Shown here in pieces: positions 7,466 through 14,316 of a DNA stretch of 17,265 nt. The notes below the pieces were generated by a model. The model was not told where the DNA came from and ran no database searches. It was given only the letters and a program-made list of their open reading frames with translations. Position numbers and translations under genes: made by a program. The DNA is from Phycisphaerales bacterium (GTDB lineage: Bacteria > Planctomycetota > Phycisphaerae > Phycisphaerales > UBA1924): positions 1 through 17,265 of the forward strand of contig JARGNC010000037.1 in assembly GCA_029212425.1 (NCBI GenBank), in the 5' to 3' direction. Numbering within the stretch: position 1 is the first letter of the stretch; each line of letters begins with the position of its first letter.

Positions 7466-7482
7466 TGCAACCCCCGTGCCAA
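7466..7482 (-). promoter_or_regulatory. Sigma-54 (RpoN)-type promoter upstream of dnaK
   Basis: The minus strand reads TGGCACG, GGGG, TTGCA, with the invariant GG (-24) and GC (-12) separated by exactly 10 bases. Flanking bases CAAAT before TGG also fit the published long consensus (mrNrYTGGCACG-N4-TTGCW). The predicted start of transcription is near 7455, giving a leader of about 60 bases that includes the stem-loop. A rival sigma-70 reading (TTGCAA, 15 bases, TACAAG) has a spacer too short to favour. Confidence 0.68.
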
Positions 7483-7561
7483 TTTGCAGAGCGACTCAAA
7501 GACCGAATTTGACACGCTAAGACACCTGGAGAAGGGGTGCGGGGCTGATTCGGGAATTCGT

Positions 7562-7576
7562 CTGCCAGACTGGCAG
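7562..7576. repeat. Perfect 15-bp palindrome between dnaK and the Rossmann-fold gene
   Basis: CTGCCAG, one central base, CTGGCAG. Its centre (7569) is about 114 bases upstream of the predicted dnaK start of transcription, a usual distance for a sigma-54 activator site. It is also 4 bases upstream of the TATGAT box of the divergent gene, the usual place for a repressor site. Which one, if either, is undetermined. Confidence 0.55.
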
Positions 7577-7579
7577 GGT

Positions 7580-7585
7580 TATGAT
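7580..7585 (+). promoter_or_regulatory. -10-like TATGAT box of the Rossmann-fold gene
   Basis: TATGAT (5 of 6) lies 5 bases before GTG 7591, the only conventional start that keeps the Rossmann motif whole. No Shine-Dalgarno sequence is present at a proper distance. The -35 position (7557-7562, TTCGTC) is poor, which fits an activator- or repressor-controlled promoter or a false match. A perfect TTGACA at 7509-7514 is too far upstream to pair with it. Confidence 0.42.
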
Positions 7586-7590
7586 CCAGC

Positions 7591-8154
7591 GTGTGCAGAA
7601 CCACCACAAACCGCTCGCAAGTACATCAACAAAGCCCTGATTCTGAAGATCAGGGGACGATCATCTGTATCGGGATGACCGGGATGCTCGCAGATTGTAC
7701 AACCAAACTGCTCAGTCTTGGGTATCGCATTCATCTCATCGCTCGATCCCCAGAGGGGTACGCGGCTCAGATCGATGATTCAGTGCGAGAGCAGCTCTCA
7801 ATGTCCGCGTGTGATTATGCACAAGAGGAACAGCTCACACACGCTCTCAGATCGGCTGCGTCACCAGTGATCGCAGTCATCGGATGGATCCACAGCACCG
7901 CACCAAACGCGTGGAACAACATCCATAAGAGCTTCCCAGATGCAGATACGCTCCGCGTAGTTGGATCATCTCATCATCAAGTTCGCACTGAGAGCAATCG
8001 AGAACGCATCGTCACGCTTGGGTTTGTGGTTGAAGGATCAGGATCACGCTGGCTCACGCATCAAGAAATCTCAGAAGGCGTATTCGATGCGTTTATCAGT
8101 GGGCGCGCGGCATCCATCGTCGGCTCAATAGAGCCGTGGTCGATGAAGCCATGA
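7591..8154 (+). CDS. Small Rossmann-fold protein, short-chain dehydrogenase-like
   Basis: Protein of 187 residues. The nucleotide-binding segment TIICIGMTGMLADCTTKLLSLGYRIHLIARSP matches the beta-alpha-beta start of short-chain dehydrogenase-like proteins, with GxTGML in place of GGTGML. Later segments, VIAVIGWIHSTAPNAW and TLGFVVEGSGSRWLTHQEISEGV, resemble a group of short SDR-like proteins known from Firmicutes; their substrate is unknown to me. It is shorter than classical SDRs (about 250) and I see no clear YxxxK pair, so catalysis is doubtful. The start is unusual: the only ATG codons (7675 and 7684) would cut off the first strand, so GTG 7591 is chosen, adding about 22 residues of unconserved look. 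It diverges from dnaK and ends 15 bases from the icd stop, facing it. Confidence 0.72.
   Translation: MCRTTTNRSQVHQQSPDSEDQGTIICIGMTGMLADCTTKLLSLGYRIHLIARSPEGYAAQIDDSVREQLSMSACDYAQEEQLTHALRSAASPVIAVIGWIHSTAPNAWNNIHKSFPDADTLRVVGSSHHQVRTESNRERIVTLGFVVEGSGSRWLTHQEISEGVFDAFISGRAASIVGSIEPWSMKP
7635..7655 (+). repeat. Inverted repeat in the first codons of the Rossmann-fold gene
   Basis: CCCTGAT and ATCAGGG form a perfect 7-bp stem with a 7-base loop. AGGGG at its 3' side looks like a ribosome site but is followed by ATC codons, not a standard start. If translation begins at GTG 7591, the stem lies in coding sequence (codons 15-22); otherwise it would be in the leader. Confidence 0.45.
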
Positions 8155-8169
8155 TTTCAAGTTACTGGG

Positions 8170-9645
8170 TTACTGACCTTGCGCCAAGGAGAACCCGCGT
8201 GTGCCGTCGTACATCCGGATCGGGATGAAGTCGGTCACGGTGAACTTCTCAGCAACCTTCGCGAGCAGATGCACAGTTGGCCCCTGACCAATGACGGTTC
8301 CTTCGCGGAGTTCGAAACGCACACAGCACTCATTCACCAGTTCGGTGTACGGCGAGCCGGTCGGCCAGACCTGCGTCCCACGATTGGAAATCACGGTCAG
8401 TTCAAACGGTGTGTTCTCACACAAGCGTTGCAGTTTCGCAGCGAGCTCTGTTGGAATGAGTGTGTTCTCAAGGAAGATGTCACAGCCACAGACAACGCTC
8501 TCGACTTGCTCATGCGTGGTCATCATCTTGTTCACGCTCGGACGCTCAGGGAGCGTGTGGTGGATCTCGTCGGTTGCTGGTACAGCGCAGCCTTCGATCG
8601 TTTCAGGGTTTTTTCCGAGGTTCGATGCGAGTGCCTCTGCGAATGCTTTGGTCCCGACTGGTTCTCCAGTGCCTTTGACATCACCTGTGTGGACACCGGA
8701 TTCGAGCGTGTAGAGAAGCGCGTTCTCGATGATCGCCGCGGTGCGACGCATCCCGATATGACGGAGCATGATGACGCCCGACAGCAGGAGACTCGTTGGG
8801 TTCGCGAGATCTTGTCCCGCGATGTCTGGTGCGGTGCCGTGGACTGCTTCGAAGATGCTGATCTGGTCACCGATGTTCGCGGAAGGTGCGAACCCAAGAC
8901 CACCAACCAAACCCGCTGCGAGGTCGGACACGATGTCTCCTTGCAGGTTGGTCAGGACGATCATCTTGTATTTGTCTGGACGCAGCACGAGGTTCATGCA
9001 CAGCGCGTCGATGATGACATCCTCGGTTTCGATGTCTGGGTAGTCTTGCGAGAGGAAACGGAAGCGATCAAGGAAGGTGCCGTCGGTCATCTTCATGATG
9101 TTCGCTTTGTGTCCGCATGTGACCTTGTCGATCCCGAAGGCCTTCGCGGTTTCGAACGCGAACCTGTTGATCTGGTCGCACCCTGGGGTTGAGATGAGTC
9201 GCTTGGCGCAGTAGGAGTCTGGGGTGAGTCGGTGTTCGATCCCGCCGTAGGTGTCTTCGACATTCTCGCGGACAACATAGAAGTCGACAGGGACTCCTGC
9301 TTGTGAGAATACGGTTTCCACGCCGGGGAGTGATTGGAAGTGACGGAGGTTTGCGAACGCGCCAAAGGTTTTGCGGAGCGTCACATTGATGGACTTGCCG
9401 CCGCCTCCGATGGGTGTGCCCATCGGTCCTTTGTACAGGATGCCGGTTCGTTCGATGGTCTCGATCGCTTCATCGGTCATGCCTCGGGTATCGCCTTCCG
9501 CGAAGACCTTGTTCCCCATATCAACTTCGGTGAACTCGACATGATCCATCACTCCTGCGGCTTCAAAGACATGAAGACAGGCGCGGGTGATTTCTGGACC
9601 GATTCCGTCGCCGGGAGCGAGCGCGATGGTGATCTTCTTCGACAT
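8170..9645 (-). CDS. icd: Isocitrate dehydrogenase, long form with C-terminal extension, predicted NAD-dependent
   Basis: TCA-cycle enzyme of 491 residues converting isocitrate to 2-oxoglutarate. Family features are APGDGIGPEIT near the N-terminus, the substrate loop KSINVTLRKTFGAFANLR, YVVRENVEDTYGGIEHR, and LTNLQGDIVSDLAAGLVGGLG for metal binding. The cofactor loop reads HGTAPDIAGQDLANP at residues 269-283: Asp274, Ile275 and Ala281 replace Lys344, Tyr345 and Val351 of the E. coli NADP enzyme, the known pattern for NAD use. About 140 extra residues (from about 350) resemble the C-terminal domain of Thermus and alphaproteobacterial long-form enzymes. The ATG at 9645 has AAGG 9 bases upstream; earlier in-frame ATGs at 9687 and 9780 add non-family sequence. 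It lies 112 bases after the sua5 stop on the same strand; I see no clear promoter in that gap. Confidence 0.93.
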   Translation of the reverse strand: MSKKITIALAPGDGIGPEITRACLHVFEAAGVMDHVEFTEVDMGNKVFAEGDTRGMTDEAIETIERTGILYKGPMGTPIGGGGKSINVTLRKTFGAFANLRHFQSLPGVETVFSQAGVPVDFYVVRENVEDTYGGIEHRLTPDSYCAKRLISTPGCDQINRFAFETAKAFGIDKVTCGHKANIMKMTDGTFLDRFRFLSQDYPDIETEDVIIDALCMNLVLRPDKYKMIVLTNLQGDIVSDLAAGLVGGLGFAPSANIGDQISIFEAVHGTAPDIAGQDLANPTSLLLSGVIMLRHIGMRRTAAIIENALLYTLESGVHTGDVKGTGEPVGTKAFAEALASNLGKNPETIEGCAVPATDEIHHTLPERPSVNKMMTTHEQVESVVCGCDIFLENTLIPTELAAKLQRLCENTPFELTVISNRGTQVWPTGSPYTELVNECCVRFELREGTVIGQGPTVHLLAKVAEKFTVTDFIPIRMYDGTRGFSLAQGQ

Positions 9646-9757
9646 GTTGGATACCTTGCTTGGTGAGACTTGGTCTTGGGTGAGCATTGTGATTCTCGAT
9701 CGGGTGATTGTGGCGGTGTATTTCGCCAGTGCTTTGGGGTGTTTTTGAGCGGTCAGA

Positions 9758-10747
9758 CTAGACAGTAGGATGGCAAGCACGATTCAGCCGTTCCATCACC
9801 GCGTGCCAGATCGGTGCGTCTTCCTGATTGTGATTCTCATCGTCCGTTTTGGGTGGGCGCTCAATCCATATCTGAGAAGCATCGGAAGCATCCGCTTCGT
9901 GCATCGCGTTATACAGACCACGCGCATATCCCGCCGCATCTTCTGGAAGCGAACTGGATCGAGCGTCGTCTGCAACATCCCCAGACCAGGAAATCACATA
10001 GATATCCGGACCTGCGGCTCCGAGCTCCGCCGTCTCTTTAAGCAGCGTTGGTTTCGCGGGCTGGTAATGAGCGCCGGTCGTTCCAGGCGATCGTGCGATG
10101 TCCTCGTCTTGGTGCTGCTTGATCTGTACATCGACACCAAGCACTTTGCTGATCTGATCAGTCGAGATAACGCCTGGACGCAGGACGATCGGTGCATCAC
10201 CTGTGAGATCGACGACAGTGGATTCGATCCCCGCTCTGCACGCGCCGCCTTCGAGGATGAGAACATCTTGTCCAGCGAATCCCCTCGCGACATGATCTGC
10301 AGTGGTGGGAGATATCCAACCAGATGGATTCGCGCTTGGTCCAACGATGGGTTTGCCGTACGATTCGATGAGTCCGAGCGCCATCGGATGTGATGGGCAA
10401 CGGATCGCAACAGTCGGTCCACCAGCGGTCACGATATCGGGGACGAGTTCAGATTTGTTCAGCACAAGCGTGAGGGAGCCGGGCCAGAACGCGTCGGCGA
10501 GTTTCTGCGCGTCGCTCGACCATTCTTCGACGAGTTCGTCCACCATCTCGCATCCCGCGACATGGACAATCAGCGGGTTCGTTGTCGGCCGACCTTTGAG
10601 CGCAAAGACTCTCTCAACCGCGTCGTTGTCCAGCGCATCTGCGCCCAAGCCGTACACAGTCTCCGTCGGGAATGCGATGGGTTGCCCGAGTCCGAGTCGA
10701 GCGATCGCGGCGACGATTGCTTCTGGACCTTCGAGAATCTCAGTCAT
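9758..10747 (-). CDS. L-threonylcarbamoyladenylate synthase, Sua5 (long TsaC2) type
   Basis: Makes threonylcarbamoyl-AMP from threonine, bicarbonate and ATP for the t6A37 modification of ANN-decoding tRNAs; cytoplasmic. Length is 329 residues. The YrdC domain (about 1-205) shows PTETVYGLGADA (27-38), KGRPTTNPLIVHV (51-63, substrate and ATP binding Lys/Arg), SLTLVL, and GPSANPSG (136-143). The linker SPGTTGAHYQPAKP (220-233) and a C-terminal domain are those of Sua5 rather than the short TsaC. The C-terminal domain ends in a charged Asp/Glu-rich stretch before a final helix. The ATG at 10747 overlaps the stop of the upstream tolC-like gene by 8 bases (ATGACTGA); starts at 10756 and 10768 are possible and no site has a clear ribosome signal, fitting translational coupling. 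Confidence 0.92.
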   Translation of the reverse strand: MTEILEGPEAIVAAIARLGLGQPIAFPTETVYGLGADALDNDAVERVFALKGRPTTNPLIVHVAGCEMVDELVEEWSSDAQKLADAFWPGSLTLVLNKSELVPDIVTAGGPTVAIRCPSHPMALGLIESYGKPIVGPSANPSGWISPTTADHVARGFAGQDVLILEGGACRAGIESTVVDLTGDAPIVLRPGVISTDQISKVLGVDVQIKQHQDEDIARSPGTTGAHYQPAKPTLLKETAELGAAGPDIYVISWSGDVADDARSSSLPEDAAGYARGLYNAMHEADASDASQIWIERPPKTDDENHNQEDAPIWHAVMERLNRACHPTV

Positions 10748-12653
10748 CGGAGTCATCCGTGTCTGCATTTTCCTCTGCACCTGTGTCGTATTCCGCGACG
10801 GATTCGCCTGGAGTCAGTTGGTTCGCGTCGGGAACAATGAAATCAATCCGATTGCGATCGAGGGTCGTCCCCATCGCTTGGTAGAGATCCACCATCGCGA
10901 TGTTGTAATCCACGATCGCGAGCGCTTCGGAGAGTTCCGCACTCGCGAGCGATTCTTGCTGGTTGAGTTCAAGATTGAGTCGTTCGACGGAGTAACCAGC
11001 GTTGGTAAGCTCCTTCTCGACGATCAGTGCTCGGAGCGCTTCGCCTTGCGCGACGCGTGAGAGGGTGCTCTGGGAAATCAACGCGTGGTTGGTCACCACA
11101 GAGTTGAGCGCGTTCTTGATCTCAAGCACAACCGACTGCACTGTGCGTCGGTAACCAACGATCGACTGCATCCGCGCCAGGCGTGCTTTGCGGAAACCAG
11201 CTTCGCCGATCCTGTTTCCGAGCGGCTGCTCGAAGGTCAAGCCGACCAACCAGTCGTCAACAAAGCGATTCGAGATCGAATCGTCGTACCCATCACCGAT
11301 CGAGTCATCGAGTCCGAGCAAGCTTGCTTGTGCAACAAGATTGAGCGATGGAAGACGAGCGTTCTTGGAGACATTCTCGCGGATGGTGGAATCGTCGATT
11401 GATAGAATCGATTGCTCAACCTCTGGACGGTTGGAAATCCCTGAATCAATCGCATCAAGCAAGGAGATCGACAACGGCTCAACCGCTGAGCTGTCCCCAG
11501 GGACCAAAAGCATCTCAGATCCGACAGGCATCCGCTCGTCGTTCATCAATCGCTTGAGCTGGTCACTCGCGTTTCGCAGCGCGGTCTTCGCGATCAGGAG
11601 GTCCGAACGACGACGCTCTACGCGTGCAACCGCATCTGCGACCTGCGCCTGACGAGCATCCTGCACTCGGCGTGCACGGATGTCGTCGCGGACTTCAATC
11701 CCACGATCAAGAAGCTTGGCGCGGATGATGACCTGCTTGTATGCAAGCACCAGCTGCCAGTACGCACGCTCGGTGTCCGATGCAGACGCCATCAACTGGC
11801 TCTTGAGTTCAGAAACAGCAGAGCGTTCCGCGTTCCGCGCCAGATACACTCCAGACTGGACTCTGCTGCGACCGAACCCATCAAGCAATGGTTGCTCGTA
11901 TCCAACAATGAAGTTCGATGAGTTTGACGGATTCGGGTTTGTCGCACCAAAGAATGATGATTCGACATTGGTGTAACCCAGATCGTGCTGAACACTTACC
12001 GATCCACCTGTGGTTAATGATCGGCGAACGCCCAGCGTGCCGGAGATGGTGTCTTGTTCGTTGCGGACAACACCGGTTCCGAATGCGCCAGCGCTTGCTT
12101 GTGGTGTGATCGAGTCTTGTCCTTGCACACTCCCGAAGAGTGTCCAGTCGAACGCCGCTTCCGCTTCCACAAGCGCTGCTTGCGAAATCGCTGGGCCGTA
12201 TTGCGCAAACTCGACATCTAGGTTGCTTCGGACTGATGCTTGAACCACGCTCTGGAGCGACACAGGGACAAGCACGGTTTCTCGTCCGAGCAGATCGGTT
12301 CCGATCAGGTCCGCGATCGGGTCACGATCTCCGCCTTCTGCGTTCTGGGTTTGAAACTCTTCTGCGTATCCATCAGTCGAGAACTCGCGCTGGATTTGTT
12401 CGAGATGATCAGGACGGATTTCGAGTTTGGTCAGATCAGTCGTGCTGTCGAGCTCGATCGCGTTTGGTGTGGTTGAATCGCCGCGTGCTGCGTTGATTTC
12501 TCGCTGGACCGAATGGACCATTGCTTGTCGCAACTGTCCCTCGGTTCGATTCTCAAACGGTGATTGGCAACCGCCCGCAGCCAGTGCCAAGGCGATTGTT
12601 GATACAGAACAAATGATCCCAAAAGGCCGTTGGTTTGGTGGAGAAATATTCAT
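10740..12653 (-). CDS. TolC-family outer-membrane efflux lipoprotein
   Basis: Outer-membrane channel component of efflux or type I export, 637 residues, longer than usual TolC (about 450-500). A lipoprotein-type signal (IALALAAGGCQSP) gives Cys29 as likely lipid site; the residue three before Cys is Ala, a less usual lipobox. An extra polar region (about 30-125) precedes the TolC body. Repeated beta segments (SGTLGVRRSLTTGGSVSVQ, FIVGYEQPLLDGFGRSRV, WLVGLTFEQPLGNRIGEA) alternate with long Ala/Arg/Glu-rich helices, giving the two-fold repeat of the family. An acidic tail (EENADTDDSDD) ends the protein. No membrane fusion or pump gene is in the window. No Shine-Dalgarno sequence is clear; TACTGT (12665-12660) lies 6 bases before the ATG. 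It is co-transcribed with sua5 through the overlap, and diverges from the SH3-domain gene. Confidence 0.88.
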   Translation of the reverse strand: MNISPPNQRPFGIICSVSTIALALAAGGCQSPFENRTEGQLRQAMVHSVQREINAARGDSTTPNAIELDSTTDLTKLEIRPDHLEQIQREFSTDGYAEEFQTQNAEGGDRDPIADLIGTDLLGRETVLVPVSLQSVVQASVRSNLDVEFAQYGPAISQAALVEAEAAFDWTLFGSVQGQDSITPQASAGAFGTGVVRNEQDTISGTLGVRRSLTTGGSVSVQHDLGYTNVESSFFGATNPNPSNSSNFIVGYEQPLLDGFGRSRVQSGVYLARNAERSAVSELKSQLMASASDTERAYWQLVLAYKQVIIRAKLLDRGIEVRDDIRARRVQDARQAQVADAVARVERRRSDLLIAKTALRNASDQLKRLMNDERMPVGSEMLLVPGDSSAVEPLSISLLDAIDSGISNRPEVEQSILSIDDSTIRENVSKNARLPSLNLVAQASLLGLDDSIGDGYDDSISNRFVDDWLVGLTFEQPLGNRIGEAGFRKARLARMQSIVGYRRTVQSVVLEIKNALNSVVTNHALISQSTLSRVAQGEALRALIVEKELTNAGYSVERLNLELNQQESLASAELSEALAIVDYNIAMVDLYQAMGTTLDRNRIDFIVPDANQLTPGESVAEYDTGAEENADTDDSDD

Positions 12654-12659
12654 TCTTCA

Positions 12660-12665
12660 ACAGTA
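12660..12665 (-). promoter_or_regulatory. Weak -10-like TACTGT box before tolC-like gene
   Basis: TACTGT lies 6 bases before the ATG at 12653, matching TANNNT but only 4 of 6 of the -10 consensus, with no -35 seen. A rival box, TATTGT near 12738-12733, would give a leader of about 75 bases. Confidence 0.22.
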
Positions 12666-12730
12666 GGAGGGGATCGGTGGAGAGGTTGCATCCAGCGACG
12701 GCAGACCCTACCTTTCAGGAGTTGAGCGAA

Positions 12731-12736
12731 TACAAT
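12731..12736 (+). promoter_or_regulatory. -10-like TACAAT box of SH3-domain gene
   Basis: TACAAT (5 of 6) lies 38 bases before the ATG at 12775, giving a leader of about 32 bases that contains the GGGAG ribosome site. No good -35 is visible. The reverse complement also reads TATTGTA, so the region could serve the divergent tolC-like gene too. Confidence 0.38.
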
Positions 12737-12774
12737 AGAGGGAACCCCCAACCTCCACAGATCGGGAGACCATT

Positions 12775-14289
12775 ATGCAATCAAGACTCCATCTGAACCC
12801 ACTCTTCATGCTTCTCTCGGCTCTGCTTGCCAGTCTCGCATCGCCTGTGATCGCTCAGTCCAACGCTCAAGAAAGCACCAAATGGTATGTGGTCACTTCT
12901 GAGACTGAGCCGGTCCGCTGTGGTGACCAAGAGATCTACTACACGATCGAGGAGTACACGCGAGGCACTATGCTCGCGGTTGACGCGGTCTCAGGGGACT
13001 ATTCCAAGGTCCGTTACCCCGGAAAGCTAGGGGCCTTTGTCCCTGCAAGGGATGCACAGAGCATCAAAGCGGGGGCTTTCATCCGTTTGACGAATGCGTC
13101 TCAGCTCAGCGCCGCATCGATGCTCCGCGGGCTTGAGGGGTCATGGTGTCCTGTGTTCGACGAACCACTCGAAGAAGACACGGAGATGATGGTGCTGGAG
13201 ATCATCCGTGATGATGCATCCGACGAGGTGCTTGGGTACCGCGTTGCACCTCCTCGCCCACCGGTTGCGGGGTCTTACCCCTATGCGTATATCCGCACCG
13301 CAGCGCTCCGTCCTGCGACTGATGCAGAGATCAAATCGCACCAAGGCGGCAAGCAAATCATCACAGGACAACCATCACTGATGCCCGCTCCTGGACATCC
13401 AAAGAACAACCCTGCGAAAGCTCAGGACAACTCCACGACCACCAATACTCCAAGCAAATCTACCAATCCATCGAGCAAAGAGGTCGATCAGTCCAATACG
13501 AGTGAGCCGATCACCGACCTTCGCGAACCGATGAACAAGCCAACCAGCGGCCAGTCCGACAATCAATCCGGCAATCAGACCGGTGGTCAGGGTGGTGAAA
13601 CCGCTCCCAAAGCGATTGAACAAACGAATCCTGAAGCGCAGCCTGAGGTGATCAAGAACACCGTGCCGGTGGTGATTTCACCTGAAAAATCAGGAAGCAC
13701 TTCGAAGAGTGTCAACACCAAAGGGGCATCGGCAAGGCTGACCGCATCGAGTCTTGAAGCACTGGAAGCATCATTCACCAACGCACGCACGATGCCTCGC
13801 GCACAACTGGACGAGGCGCTCCCTGAGCTCCTCGCGGAGTTCACCAGAGCACGCAACGCAGCGAACGACGATGATGAATCGGTTCAGACCTCGCTGGATC
13901 AGCGCATCGAATGGCTCAACATCCGGATCAAAACCCGCGATCAACGCCGAGCGATCGCTCAAGCGCTCGCGAGTGCGGATTCGCAGTCCATCGAACTGGG
14001 TCAGAAAATGGACGCGTGGAACGATTCGCGTGTCTACTCGATGGTCGGTCGGATGGTCCTCTCCGGCGTCTACACAGGAGAGCACCTCCCGCTGATGTAC
14101 CGCTTGCGTGCTCCGGATCGTGTCACTGGGATTGAGAAAACAATCGGTTACATCGCGCCTCGTGCAGATCAGGACTTCCGTCACCTGCTTGGTCGCGTGG
14201 TTGGTGTGGTCGGGAACCCGGTCCGTGATGATGCATTGTCTTTGATGGTGCTTGAACCATCCCGCGTTGATCTCATGCCGGGACAGTAA
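12775..14289 (+). CDS. Secreted protein with SH3-like domains and a low-complexity linker, unknown function
   Basis: Exported protein of 504 residues. A signal peptide (hydrophobic core FMLLSALLASLASPVIA) ends at about residue 27. Two SH3-like modules are suggested: residues 35-100 (KWYVVTSETEPVRCG, then YSKVRYPGKLGAFVPARD) and 105-180 (IRLTNASQL, then LGYRVAPPRPP and YAYIRTAALRP). A polar linker rich in Asn, Gln, Ser, Thr, Pro and Gly fills about 195-325 and may span the envelope. A charged helical region (325-415) precedes a C-terminal beta-rich module (about 418-504; YRLRAP, GYIAPR, LGRVVGVVGNPV). SH3-like folds often bind peptidoglycan, so a cell-wall role is possible but unproven. The ATG at 12775 has GGGAG 6 bases upstream. 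A FIST-domain gene follows after 27 bases, probably in one operon. Confidence 0.78.
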   Translation: MQSRLHLNPLFMLLSALLASLASPVIAQSNAQESTKWYVVTSETEPVRCGDQEIYYTIEEYTRGTMLAVDAVSGDYSKVRYPGKLGAFVPARDAQSIKAGAFIRLTNASQLSAASMLRGLEGSWCPVFDEPLEEDTEMMVLEIIRDDASDEVLGYRVAPPRPPVAGSYPYAYIRTAALRPATDAEIKSHQGGKQIITGQPSLMPAPGHPKNNPAKAQDNSTTTNTPSKSTNPSSKEVDQSNTSEPITDLREPMNKPTSGQSDNQSGNQTGGQGGETAPKAIEQTNPEAQPEVIKNTVPVVISPEKSGSTSKSVNTKGASARLTASSLEALEASFTNARTMPRAQLDEALPELLAEFTRARNAANDDDESVQTSLDQRIEWLNIRIKTRDQRRAIAQALASADSQSIELGQKMDAWNDSRVYSMVGRMVLSGVYTGEHLPLMYRLRAPDRVTGIEKTIGYIAPRADQDFRHLLGRVVGVVGNPVRDDALSLMVLEPSRVDLMPGQ

Positions 14290-14316
14290 CTTGATCGCAG
14301 GCACAGCAAGGACTCC

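Noticed and set aside
7395..7590. CIRCE-type heat-shock element before dnaK
   Set aside because: A TTAGCGTGTC stretch slightly resembles one half-site, but there is no matching GAGTGCTAA partner.
7395..7607. 71-codon N-terminal extension of dnaK
   Set aside because: The strong AAAGGAG site and the canonical MGKIIGIDLGTTNS start at 7394; the extension would run through the promoter and leader.
8179..9192. Open frame of 337 codons opposite icd
   Set aside because: Cys/Asp/Val/Arg-rich shadow of icd with no recognisable domain.
10302..11060. 252-codon plus-strand frame across the sua5/tolC junction
   Set aside because: Antisense to two recognised genes, Ser-rich without domains.
12677..12796. 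Possible 39-codon leader ORF starting at GTG after AGGAGGGG, overlapping the SH3 gene start
   Set aside because: Spacing of 4 bases is short, it would start upstream of the likely -10 box, and the peptide has no features. The purine run is more likely incidental.
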